From the NCBI GenBank assembly GCA_029941985.1, contig JAPYTV010000003.1, positions 23,492 to 32,498 of the forward strand: a stretch of DNA of 9,007 nucleotides. The letters run 5' to 3'. Shown here piece after piece: positions 1 to 7,381 of this stretch. Every line of letters starts with the position of its first letter. Position 1 is the first letter of the stretch. Origin of the DNA: Candidatus Pelagibacter sp. (lineage in GTDB: Bacteria > Pseudomonadota > Alphaproteobacteria > Pelagibacterales > Pelagibacteraceae). Under the pieces are notes generated by a model that did not search any database, was not told the origin of the DNA, and saw only the letters and a list, made by a program, of their open reading frames with translations. Both the position numbers and the translations under genes were made by a program.

Positions 1-1
1 A

Positions 2-67
2 AAAGTTGTTGATGCATTTAAATTATATGCTCAAACAATGGATAAAGCAGGATATCCTTACAGATAA
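2..67 (+). CDS. 3' end of an unidentified plus-strand gene (partial)
   Basis: An open frame enters from the left edge and ends at TAA (65-67), giving a 21-residue C-terminus that finishes in KAGYPYR. I do not recognise the family from so short a tail. This frame is preferred over the other two because it stops 11 bases before a strong hairpin terminator: one alternative frame stops almost at once and the other reads straight through the hairpin. It converges on the short-chain dehydrogenase gene that ends at 113, so it is not part of that operon. No function is proposed. Confidence 0.6.
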   Translation, partial: KVVDAFKLYAQTMDKAGYPYR

Positions 68-78
68 AAATTATAATT

Positions 79-106
79 TTAGGCGCCTTTTATTAAAGGC
101 GCCTAA
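79..106. terminator. Bidirectional intrinsic terminator between convergent genes
   Basis: The arms at 79-90 and 95-106 pair perfectly over 12 base pairs around a TATT loop, with a GC-rich core AGGCGCC/GGCGCCT. It lies in the 45-base gap between two convergent stop codons (67 and 113). The minus-strand exit side reads AATTATAATTTTT, reasonably U-rich. The plus-strand exit side is AATTAGGATT, a weaker tract, so termination is probably stronger for the minus-strand operon. It is the only strong GC-rich hairpin I see outside genes in this AT-rich window. Confidence 0.85.
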
Positions 107-112
107 TTAGGA

Positions 113-868
113 TTAGGGTTTAGAGGTAATACCACCATCAACAATCAATTCAGTTCCAGTAATATAACTAGCTTGATCGCTCAATAAAAACATAGAAGCA
201 TTTGCAATATCTTCTGGTTTTCCAACTTTATTTAAAGGAATAAATTTTTCTAAATTCTTTTTTGCACTAGGATTTTTTTTCCATCTAATTTGCATACTCG
301 TATCTATTGGACCAGGTAAAATTATATTTGATCGAATGTTGTTAGATGCAAATTGAATTGCAAAAGATTTTGAAAGTCTAATCATTGCTGCTTTTGAAGC
401 ACCATATGCGTCTTGAGGTTTATCATCTCCAGATAGTGCATCAATAGAAGATATATGTACCATTGAACCAAATTTATTTTTAATCATTTTGGGTACGATA
501 ATTTTTGATAAATACATCATCGATTTTAGATTTATTTCAAAAACTTTATCCCAAATGTTCGAGTTTATATCTACAGCAGAAATATCCTTGTTAAACCATA
601 AAACACCAGTTGTATTTACTAGATAATCTACACTTTTCTTTTTTTTATAAAACGATTCTATATGTAATTTTAAACTTTTAAAATTAGTTACATTAACTTT
701 TTTGAACACACAATTTTTGTTATTATCTAAAAATTTTTTGCCAGGGCTTTTAAGATCTAGCATTAAAACTGAAATATTATTTTGAGATAATTTTTTTGAG
801 ATCGCCAAACCCATACCTCCACTTGCACCCGTAATTATTGCAGATTTACCTTTATAATTTAATTTCAT
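113..868 (-). CDS. Short-chain dehydrogenase/reductase (classical SDR, FabG-like)
   Basis: This 251-residue protein has the length of a classical SDR. The Rossmann cofactor loop TGASGGMG is at residues 13-20. D38 at the end of the second strand suggests NAD(H) rather than NADP(H) preference. N113, S140/S141, Y155 and K159 (YGASK) form the usual Asn-Ser-Tyr-Lys catalytic set, followed by PGPIDT and a C-terminal GTELIVDGG. The normally conserved NNAG motif reads NTTG (85-88). It should be a cytosolic enzyme interconverting a hydroxyl and a carbonyl; the substrate is unknown. FabG, glucose dehydrogenase-like and 3-hydroxyacyl enzymes cannot be told apart here. The ATG lies one base after the aldehyde dehydrogenase stop, so the two are almost certainly co-transcribed, with this gene second and the hairpin at 79-106 ending the transcript. 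No Shine-Dalgarno sequence is evident. Confidence 0.88.
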   Translation of the reverse strand: MKLNYKGKSAIITGASGGMGLAISKKLSQNNISVLMLDLKSPGKKFLDNNKNCVFKKVNVTNFKSLKLHIESFYKKKKSVDYLVNTTGVLWFNKDISAVDINSNIWDKVFEINLKSMMYLSKIIVPKMIKNKFGSMVHISSIDALSGDDKPQDAYGASKAAMIRLSKSFAIQFASNNIRSNIILPGPIDTSMQIRWKKNPSAKKNLEKFIPLNKVGKPEDIANASMFLLSDQASYITGTELIVDGGITSKP

Positions 869-869
869 T

Positions 870-2246
870 TTATTGCTTTTTTCTTAGATGAAAGCTTTTA
901 GGAGCAGTTAATTTTTCATATGCAGCCTCTGACAAAGAACATCCTTTTCCAGTTTCTTTAACTCCAGTCCAAGATAGGGCTGGATCTAAATAATCGCATC
1001 GGTTCATGTAAAAAGTACCAGTCTCAACTTTGTTTCCAATTCTTTCTGCGGTTTCTAAATCTTTAGTCCAAATAGAGGCTGTTAATCCATAAGGGCTATC
1101 ATTCATTAATTTAATAGCTTCATTTTCATCTTTAACTTTCATTATGCCAACAGATGGTCCAAAAGTTTCTTCAGTCATAAAATTCATTTCATGACTCACA
1201 TTGGTTAAAACTTGAGGTATCAAATAATTTTTATGTTCTTTTGGAAAACTAAATTTATTTTCATCAATCATTTTTTTTGCTCCTTTATCAATTGCGGAAT
1301 TCATTTGTTTTAAAATAAATTCTGCAGCAGATAATTTAACAACAGGTCCTAAGTTAGTTTCTTTTTCTAAAGGATTTCCAAGTTTATAATTATATGTTTT
1401 TGTAACAAATGATTCTAAAAAATTATTATAAATTTTTTCATCAACATAAATTCTTTCGATCCCACAACAAGATTGACCTGAATTAAAAAAAGATCCATCA
1501 ACTAAATTTTCAACTGTTTTTTCTAAATCACAATCATATCTTGCATAAGCTGGATCTTTACCACCAAGTTCTAGCGTCATATCAATAAATTTATTATGTG
1601 TAGCTTTTTGAACATCATAACCTGCTTTTACTGAACCAGTAAAGGAGACAAAGTTAATTCTATTATCAGAAACAATCTTCAAACTATCTTCATGATTTAA
1701 ATGTAAGAAGTTAAAAACATCTTTTGGTAAAGTTTTTTTTGCAGATTGATAAAGTTGTTCAGCACATAATGGTGTTTGTGCAGAGTGTTTTAAGATAACA
1801 GAATTACCTGCTGCCATAGCTGGAATTATAGAATTTACTGAAACTAAATATGGATAATTCCATGGTGCAATTACAAATACCACTCCAAGAGCTTTTCTTT
1901 TTATATAACTTTTAAAATTACTGTCTTTAGCAACGTCAATATTTGCTAATTTTTTTTCTGCAATTGATAGCATATAATCTGCTCTTTCTTTGAAGCCTTT
2001 TAATTCACTTGCTGTTTGAGAAATTGGTCTACCAATTTGCCTACTTAATTCTTCGCCAATTATTTCACCTCTTGATAAAAAATCCTCAACAAAATTTAAT
2101 AATAGTTTTATTCTATCTTTAATGTTCAGATCTGCCCATGCTTTTTGAGCCTTCATTGAGTTGTTTATAGTTTCTTCAATTTTATCTCCATTATAATCTC
2201 TTTCGATATAAAGGGTATTATCAATAGGTGTAATTGTTTTTTGCAT
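870..2246 (-). CDS. NAD(P)-dependent aldehyde dehydrogenase
   Basis: At 458 residues this is a slightly short member of the aldehyde dehydrogenase superfamily, close in size to the YneI/Sad-type succinate-semialdehyde enzymes. Visible hallmarks are PWNYP (128-132, catalytic N130), the cofactor lysine K153, FTGS (202-205), ELGGK (226-230, general base E226), GQSCCG (257-262, nucleophile C260 with a vicinal C261) and EETFGP (359-364). The protein should oxidise an aldehyde to its carboxylic acid in the cytosol. It is the first gene of a minus-strand pair with the SDR and is transcribed divergently from an iron-type alcohol dehydrogenase, which suggests an alcohol-to-aldehyde-to-acid route. The position equivalent to the glutamate of the usual KPSE motif is alanine (KHSA, 153-156), so cofactor preference is open. 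The substrate is not readable; a semialdehyde or short aldehyde is possible. Confidence 0.93.
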   Translation of the reverse strand: MQKTITPIDNTLYIERDYNGDKIEETINNSMKAQKAWADLNIKDRIKLLLNFVEDFLSRGEIIGEELSRQIGRPISQTASELKGFKERADYMLSIAEKKLANIDVAKDSNFKSYIKRKALGVVFVIAPWNYPYLVSVNSIIPAMAAGNSVILKHSAQTPLCAEQLYQSAKKTLPKDVFNFLHLNHEDSLKIVSDNRINFVSFTGSVKAGYDVQKATHNKFIDMTLELGGKDPAYARYDCDLEKTVENLVDGSFFNSGQSCCGIERIYVDEKIYNNFLESFVTKTYNYKLGNPLEKETNLGPVVKLSAAEFILKQMNSAIDKGAKKMIDENKFSFPKEHKNYLIPQVLTNVSHEMNFMTEETFGPSVGIMKVKDENEAIKLMNDSPYGLTASIWTKDLETAERIGNKVETGTFYMNRCDYLDPALSWTGVKETGKGCSLSEAAYEKLTAPKSFHLRKKQ

Positions 2247-2317
2247 AAATATTTTGGTTAAAATTGTTTTAGATAGTGATATACATCGTTAAATTTTACA
2301 AAATACTAAACAAAAAA
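2247..2317. promoter_or_regulatory. Divergent intergenic region of aldehyde and alcohol dehydrogenase genes
   Basis: These 71 bases separate two divergent dehydrogenase genes and must hold both promoters. On the plus strand TGATATACA (2277-2285) matches an extended -10 element, TGn plus TATACA. It would start transcription near 2291 and leave a leader of about 26 bases before the ATG at 2318. A weak TTGGTT (2254-2259) lies 20 bases upstream of it. I could not settle on a minus-strand promoter. A short inverted repeat TAAAA-TTG-TTTTA (2259-2271) is present, but in DNA this AT-rich it carries little information. Shared regulation of the two transcripts is inferred from layout only. Confidence 0.45.
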
Positions 2318-3481
2318 ATGCAAAAATACAACTGGAATTATCCTACTACAATGTGGGTAGGAGAAAATAGAATTAACGACATTGCTTTGGCATGTAAAAA
2401 TTTTAACATTAATAAACCATTACTTGTTACAGACAAAGGGTTAGCCCAATCAGATATTGTTAAAAAAACTTTATTGATTTTAAAGGATAACAATATTTCT
2501 GCTGAATTATATTCAAATGTAATAGGAAACCCAACCGGCACAAATGTTAATGAAGGTGTTGATAGTTATAAAAAAAATCAATGTGACGGTGTAATAGCAT
2601 TCGGTGGTGGTAGTGGTTTGGATGTTGGTAAAGCAGTTGCCTTTATGTCAGCACAAACTCTACCTATTTGGGATTTCGAAGATGTTGGAGACAATTGGAC
2701 TAAAGCAAATTTAGATAAGATTGCACCAATTATTGCTGTGCCAACAACTGCAGGCACTGGTTCTGAGACAGGTAGAGCCTCAGTAATATTAAATGAAGAA
2801 ACAGGTGTGAAAAATATTATCTTTCATCCAAAATTTTTACCTTCAATAGTTATTTTAGATCCTGTTTTAACAGTTGGATTGCCATCAAAAATGACAGCAG
2901 CAACAGGGATGGACGCATTAGCTCATAATTTAGAAGCCTATTGTGCGCCAGGTTATCATCCAATGGCAGATGGAATTGCATTAGAAGGGATGAGGTTAAT
3001 AAATAAATGGTTGTTAGAGGCTGTTAAAAATGGATCTAACCTTGAAGCAAGAATGAACATGTTGACTGCGGCAAGTATGGGTTCAACAGCTTTTCAAAAA
3101 GGCTTAGGTGGAATTCATTCATTAAGTCATCCTGTAAATGCATTAAACAATATACACCATGGTTTATCTAATGCTATTTTTATGCCATATGTTTTAAGTT
3201 TCAATAAGGATGCCATCGAAGAAAAAATTATTAAAGTTTGCGATTATTTAGAATTAAAAGACCGAACTTTTAATGGATTTATCAATTGGGTTTTAAAGTT
3301 TAGAAAAGATTTAGATATTCCTCATAAACTATCAGACGTTATTCAAGAAAAAGATTTAGATCTTGAGAGACTTTCAAAAATGGCTCTTGAAGATCCTTCT
3401 ACAAACGGAAACCCAAAAAAATTAACCTTAGAAGATATGAGGCTACTATATCAAAACAGTATGTCTGGTCAGTTATTTTAG
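2318..3481 (+). CDS. Group III iron-containing alcohol dehydrogenase
   Basis: The preferred start is the ATG at 2318 (387 residues). A longer frame from GTG at 2276 would add 14 residues, but that GTG falls inside the likely extended -10 element and the extra residues look nothing like the family N-terminus, whereas YNWNYPTTMWVGE after the ATG does. The N-terminal nucleotide-binding half carries GGGSGLD (96-102) and TTAGTGSE (143-150). The helical half carries the metal site: D199, H203 (GMDALAH), H267 (GGIH) and H281 (HHG). Their spacing (4, 64, 14) closely matches E. coli FucO. It should oxidise a primary alcohol with NAD, or reduce an aldehyde, in the cytosol. Relatives include 1,3-propanediol, butanol and Bacillus methanol dehydrogenases. 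From memory, an iron-type enzyme has been proposed for methanol oxidation in SAR11; I cannot show that this is that gene. It converges on soxG with 61 bases between stops. Confidence 0.92.
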   Translation: MQKYNWNYPTTMWVGENRINDIALACKNFNINKPLLVTDKGLAQSDIVKKTLLILKDNNISAELYSNVIGNPTGTNVNEGVDSYKKNQCDGVIAFGGGSGLDVGKAVAFMSAQTLPIWDFEDVGDNWTKANLDKIAPIIAVPTTAGTGSETGRASVILNEETGVKNIIFHPKFLPSIVILDPVLTVGLPSKMTAATGMDALAHNLEAYCAPGYHPMADGIALEGMRLINKWLLEAVKNGSNLEARMNMLTAASMGSTAFQKGLGGIHSLSHPVNALNNIHHGLSNAIFMPYVLSFNKDAIEEKIIKVCDYLELKDRTFNGFINWVLKFRKDLDIPHKLSDVIQEKDLDLERLSKMALEDPSTNGNPKKLTLEDMRLLYQNSMSGQLF

Positions 3482-3542
3482 ATATTATTTATTGTAGTCA
3501 ACATAATGAAAATATTAAAAAAATGTGATAACAAAAACATGG

Positions 3543-4106
3543 TCATAATCTTGACGCAGCATCGTCAATCCAGGACATTAAATGTTCTGAAAATGACCTT
3601 CTAACAAATAAGTTTACGGTATTAATTTCTTTGAGATGAATTATCACATCTATCTGAAGTAGTAATGTTTGTGTAACGGCACCGTTTTTTTTTTTAAATT
3701 CATTAAAATTAAAAGGACAACCTGTGCTAAGTAAATCAAAGATTTTTTCACCTTTTAAATTAATCATTACAAACTGGTCGCTGACATCAGTAACTGCCCC
3801 TAAATTAGTTTTAGATATTTTACTAAATAATAATTTTTCAATTTGATAATTATTATTTTCTTTATCAGCAGTATAATTTGAAATAATCATCCATTCGTCG
3901 GGTGATAGCCACATAGAAGTATAATTGTCACTTGATGATGACGTGTTAGCTTCTAGTGGTAAAGTCATATTAATATTCTTTCCAATAGTAGATAAAAATT
4001 CTCTATTTTTTCCTCTTAAATTTAACTTCATAACCGGGACGACTTCTTTAACAATTAAACCAGAATATGTTTTTTCTTCTTTTATTGATGACTGATAATT
4101 AAGCAT
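3543..4106 (-). CDS. soxG: Sarcosine oxidase gamma subunit
   Basis: This 187-residue protein carries the features of SoxG: WLSPDEWMI (about 66-74), DVSDQFVMINLKG (about 107-119), the nearby TGCPFNF, and a C-terminal VRRSFSEHLMSWI. SoxG is related to the glycine-cleavage T-protein/YgfZ fold and is a structural subunit of heterotetrameric sarcosine oxidase with no catalytic cofactor of its own. It is the last gene of the soxBDAG operon, and its ATG overlaps the end of soxA by 8 bases (ATGCTTAA), which suggests translational coupling. Sequence conservation in this family is low, so the call leans partly on position. An uninterrupted run of 11 A on the coding strand (plus-strand 3685-3695) encodes three lysines and the start of an asparagine codon, and is a possible slippage site. 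No clear terminator follows the stop. Confidence 0.88.
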   Translation of the reverse strand: MLNYQSSIKEEKTYSGLIVKEVVPVMKLNLRGKNREFLSTIGKNINMTLPLEANTSSSSDNYTSMWLSPDEWMIISNYTADKENNNYQIEKLLFSKISKTNLGAVTDVSDQFVMINLKGEKIFDLLSTGCPFNFNEFKKKNGAVTQTLLLQIDVIIHLKEINTVNLFVRRSFSEHLMSWIDDAASRL

Positions 4107-7104
4107 TTAATCTTTCATTCTCTTTATCTAGAAAAACTGAATCAGTAACAGTTACATTAATTGTTCTACTTTCCATGGGTATAAATAATTTTTTACCCAA
4201 CATAGATTTTCCTCCTCTTACAACAGCAAGAGCAATAGACTTATTTAAATTTGGACTAAAGTAACTTGAGGTAACGTGACCTAACATTTGAACAGGACTT
4301 TGATTTAATTCTGAAACTATTTGTGCACCTTCTTCTAAAACTTCTTTTGGATCATCTGTTGCTAATCCAACTAAATGTTTACGATCTTCCCTCATAGTAT
4401 CAGATCTGTATAGAGATCTTTTGCCAATAAAATCATATTTCTTTTTACTCACTATCCAATCCATTTGAAGATCGATCGGTGTCATCGTTCCGTCAGTATC
4501 TTGTCCAACAATAATAAAACCTTTTTCAGCTCTCAATAAGTGCATAGTTTCCGTTCCATAAGGAGTAATGTTAAATTCTTTTCCAGCTTCCATACACTGT
4601 TCCCATAATGATTTTCCATAGTTTGCTTGTACATTAATTTCATAACTAAGCTCACCTGTAAAACTAATACGCATTACTCTACATTTGATTTTGCCAATTT
4701 GTGCTTCTTTAAAAGACATGTGAGGAAAGTTTTCATCAGATAAATTTAAATCTGGAATTAATTTATTTAATATTTTTTTACTGTTTGATCCACAGACACT
4801 AGCAGTTGCGAAGTGATCTGTAACAGATGTAAGATATACATCTAGTTCAGGCCATTCTGTTTGAAGATAATCTTCAAGTTTTCCCATAACATTTGCAGCC
4901 CCACCAGTAGTAGTTGTCATTATATAATGGTTTTCACTTATTCTAGTTGTAACTCCATCATCGTAAACCATTCCATCTTCATTAAGCATTAATCCATATC
5001 TACATTTACCGATTTCAAGTTTTGACCAAGCATTTGTATAAACTCTATTTAAAAATTCCGAGGTATCACTTCCTTGAATGTCAATTTTACCTAGTGTTGA
5101 AGCATCCAATATTCCAGCGCTAGCTCTTGCAGCAAGACTCTCTCTTTGGACTGCTTCATGCATAGACTCATTATTTTGTGGGTAATACCAAGCCCTTTTC
5201 CACTGACCAACATTTTCAAATTTTGCTTTATTTTCAATGTGCCAATCATTCATTGGAGTCCTTCTAAAAATATCAAAATATTCACCAACATTTCTTCCAA
5301 CAATAGTTCCAAAAGTTAAAGGAGTGTAGGGAGGTCTAAATGTCGTTGTTCCGAGTTCTCCCATCTTAACTCCGGTTGTATCAGCAATAATTCCAAGTGC
5401 ATGCATATTACCAAGCTTACCTTGATCTGTACCCATACCTGTTGTTGTATATCTTTTAACATGTTCTATAGATCTAAAACCTTCTCTAAGGGCTAGTTTA
5501 ATATCTTTAGCTGTTGCATCATTTTGATAATCCACAAATGGTTTAGTTTTTCCAATAACCTTGTCTGATGGTAATAACCAAATATTTTTTTTATTAGCTT
5601 CTTTCGAATTCACTACAGATAAATTTTCGTAGTCAGTTTTATCTATTTCAAGAAAATCTTTTAAACTACTTGAAGAGTTTTTAATTATTTTATCTAACTC
5701 AAAGTCACCATCACATGAACCAATACTTATTTGTTTAGAAGGATATTTGTTAGGAACAAATACTTGATCTACGTCTCTAAATTTCAATTTGCCACCTGAT
5801 TGTGTAAATAAATGCACTGCTGGTGTCCATCCACCAGCCACACCTAGGCAATCACAATCAACATTAATTCTAGACCCAATAACTGATTGTGCATCTTCAG
5901 AAAGCTTCATGATAGAAATTTGTTTTAATTTTTTATAACCATGAGTGTCAACAACTGTATGAGACCAGTAAATTTTGATATCTAAATTTTCAGCTTCTTT
6001 AATAATTAATGATTCACTTTTTTCTCTAATATCAACAATTGCATTAACTTTAATTCCTTTTTTAGATAGAGAAATAGCACTTTCATATGCACTGTCATTA
6101 TTAGTAAAGAAAACATTTTTTTCTCCACAAATAACACCGTAATAATCAACATACTTTTTAACTGCAGATGAAAGCATTATTCCAGGCCTATCATTGTTGT
6201 TAAAAATAAGAGGTCTTTCCAAAGAACCAGTAGCAACTATTACCTTCATAGCTCTAATTTTTAAAAGTCTTTGTCTAACTTTATTTTTTTTTTCACTTGC
6301 ACTTAAATGATCTGTAAGATTTTCTCTAGCTAACAGGAAGTTATAACCATGATATGCAGCAACGCTTGTTCTGGTTTTTATTTCTAAATTATCTAACTTT
6401 TTTAGACTACTAATTTCATTAGTTAACCATTCAGAAGAAACTTTATTTTCTATCTTAAAGTTATCTGAGTTTTGATAAATAGTTGTTCCACCAATTTCTG
6501 TTTTTTCATCCAATAAAAGAGTTTTAAGATTATTTTGAGCAGCAGTTTTTGCTGCCATAATTCCAGATATTCCACCACCTATTACTAATACGTCACAATG
6601 TACGTATTTATGATCATAAATATCAGTATCAGGTTTTGTTGGAGATTTTCCTAAGCCTGCTGAGTGTCTTATTAAGTACTCATATTTTTCCCAAAAACTA
6701 GCGGGCCACATAAAAGTTTTATAATAAAAACCTGCAGGTAGAAAAGGGGATAATAGGTTATTTATTCCACCTATATCAAAATTAACACTTGGCCAACAAT
6801 TTTGGCTTGTTGCTTCTAAACCATTGTATATTTCAACCTCTGTAGCTCTTACGTTGGGTTCTGTTATTGCTTTGTCATTACCAACTTGAACAATTGCATT
6901 GGGTTCTTCAGAGCCAGCTGTCATTATTCCTCTTGGTCTATGATATTTAAAACTTCTACCAACTAAATGAATACCATTAGCCAACAAAGCTGAAGCGAGA
7001 GTATCACCTTTAAATCCATGATAATTTTTTCCATTAAATTTGAATGAAACTCTTGTCGTTTCATCAATGAAGTTGCTACTTTTTACTCTAAGATTTTTTG
7101 GCAT
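4099..7104 (-). CDS. soxA: Sarcosine oxidase alpha subunit (NAD- and folate-binding)
   Basis: At 1001 residues this is full length for SoxA. Residues about 15-100 form the ferredoxin-like beta-grasp domain, here without a cysteine cluster. A Rossmann dinucleotide loop GGGISG is at 176-181, an acidic strand end at D199/E200 and a second ATGSLERP motif at 291-298; this part binds NAD in known enzymes. GVAGGWTP (421-428) and YTTTGMGTDQGKLGN (552-566) are SoxA hallmarks in the middle. From about 615 the protein is a T-protein (aminomethyltransferase) domain that binds tetrahydrofolate; MVYDDG (712-717) aligns with the T-protein Asp region needed for catalysis. This subunit receives the imine from SoxB and transfers the methyl carbon to THF, giving 5,10-methylene-THF. 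It starts 1 base after the soxD stop. N-methylglutamate dehydrogenase MgdC is a homologue, but no mgs or gmaS gene is visible here. Confidence 0.96.
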   Translation of the reverse strand: MPKNLRVKSSNFIDETTRVSFKFNGKNYHGFKGDTLASALLANGIHLVGRSFKYHRPRGIMTAGSEEPNAIVQVGNDKAITEPNVRATEVEIYNGLEATSQNCWPSVNFDIGGINNLLSPFLPAGFYYKTFMWPASFWEKYEYLIRHSAGLGKSPTKPDTDIYDHKYVHCDVLVIGGGISGIMAAKTAAQNNLKTLLLDEKTEIGGTTIYQNSDNFKIENKVSSEWLTNEISSLKKLDNLEIKTRTSVAAYHGYNFLLARENLTDHLSASEKKNKVRQRLLKIRAMKVIVATGSLERPLIFNNNDRPGIMLSSAVKKYVDYYGVICGEKNVFFTNNDSAYESAISLSKKGIKVNAIVDIREKSESLIIKEAENLDIKIYWSHTVVDTHGYKKLKQISIMKLSEDAQSVIGSRINVDCDCLGVAGGWTPAVHLFTQSGGKLKFRDVDQVFVPNKYPSKQISIGSCDGDFELDKIIKNSSSSLKDFLEIDKTDYENLSVVNSKEANKKNIWLLPSDKVIGKTKPFVDYQNDATAKDIKLALREGFRSIEHVKRYTTTGMGTDQGKLGNMHALGIIADTTGVKMGELGTTTFRPPYTPLTFGTIVGRNVGEYFDIFRRTPMNDWHIENKAKFENVGQWKRAWYYPQNNESMHEAVQRESLAARASAGILDASTLGKIDIQGSDTSEFLNRVYTNAWSKLEIGKCRYGLMLNEDGMVYDDGVTTRISENHYIMTTTTGGAANVMGKLEDYLQTEWPELDVYLTSVTDHFATASVCGSNSKKILNKLIPDLNLSDENFPHMSFKEAQIGKIKCRVMRISFTGELSYEINVQANYGKSLWEQCMEAGKEFNITPYGTETMHLLRAEKGFIIVGQDTDGTMTPIDLQMDWIVSKKKYDFIGKRSLYRSDTMREDRKHLVGLATDDPKEVLEEGAQIVSELNQSPVQMLGHVTSSYFSPNLNKSIALAVVRGGKSMLGKKLFIPMESRTINVTVTDSVFLDKENERLNA

Positions 7105-7105
7105 T

Positions 7106-7381
7106 TTATTCTATTGGAGATTTTTCACCCATTTTATAAATTAATTTGATTTCATCATTAGATGTGTCTCTCAACATATTAAACCATTTTCTACATCCAT
7201 GAGCATGGTTCCATCTTTCAAATTGAATGCCTTTAATATTTTTTCTCATGAATAAATATTCTGCCCATTCTTCATCATTTAACTCTGTTGGTTGTTTTGG
7301 TCTTTCTATATGAGCTTCACCACCAGCTTTAAATTCGCTTTGATCTCTTTCACCACAAAAAGGACAATTTATTATAAACAT
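7106..7381 (-). CDS. soxD: Sarcosine oxidase delta subunit (zinc-binding)
   Basis: This 91-residue protein starts MFIINCPFCG and has cysteines at 6 and 9, then H59 and C63 in NHAHGC. These four positions match the zinc ligands known from the delta subunit of crystallised heterotetrameric sarcosine oxidase. The body between them includes the family-typical ERPKQPTELNDEEWAEYLF. SoxD is a small structural subunit packed against SoxA in the cytosolic complex. The ATG directly follows the soxB stop codon (TAAATG, zero gap), and the soxA ATG follows this gene's stop by one base, so the three genes form one tightly coupled transcript. No Shine-Dalgarno motif precedes it, which favours re-initiation after soxB. 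Confidence 0.95.
   Translation of the reverse strand: MFIINCPFCGERDQSEFKAGGEAHIERPKQPTELNDEEWAEYLFMRKNIKGIQFERWNHAHGCRKWFNMLRDTSNDEIKLIYKMGEKSPIE

Noticed and set aside
3..116. Alternative plus-strand frame reading through the hairpin
   Set aside because: It has no recognisable protein features and would translate through the terminator stem; the frame ending at 67 fits gene layout better.
2276..2317. GTG start adding 14 residues to the alcohol dehydrogenase
   Set aside because: The added residues do not resemble family N-termini and the GTG falls in a likely extended -10 promoter element; the ATG at 2318 fits better.
2338..2541. 67-codon minus-strand open frame
   Set aside because: It lies wholly antisense within the well-supported iron alcohol dehydrogenase gene and shows no domain or family resemblance.
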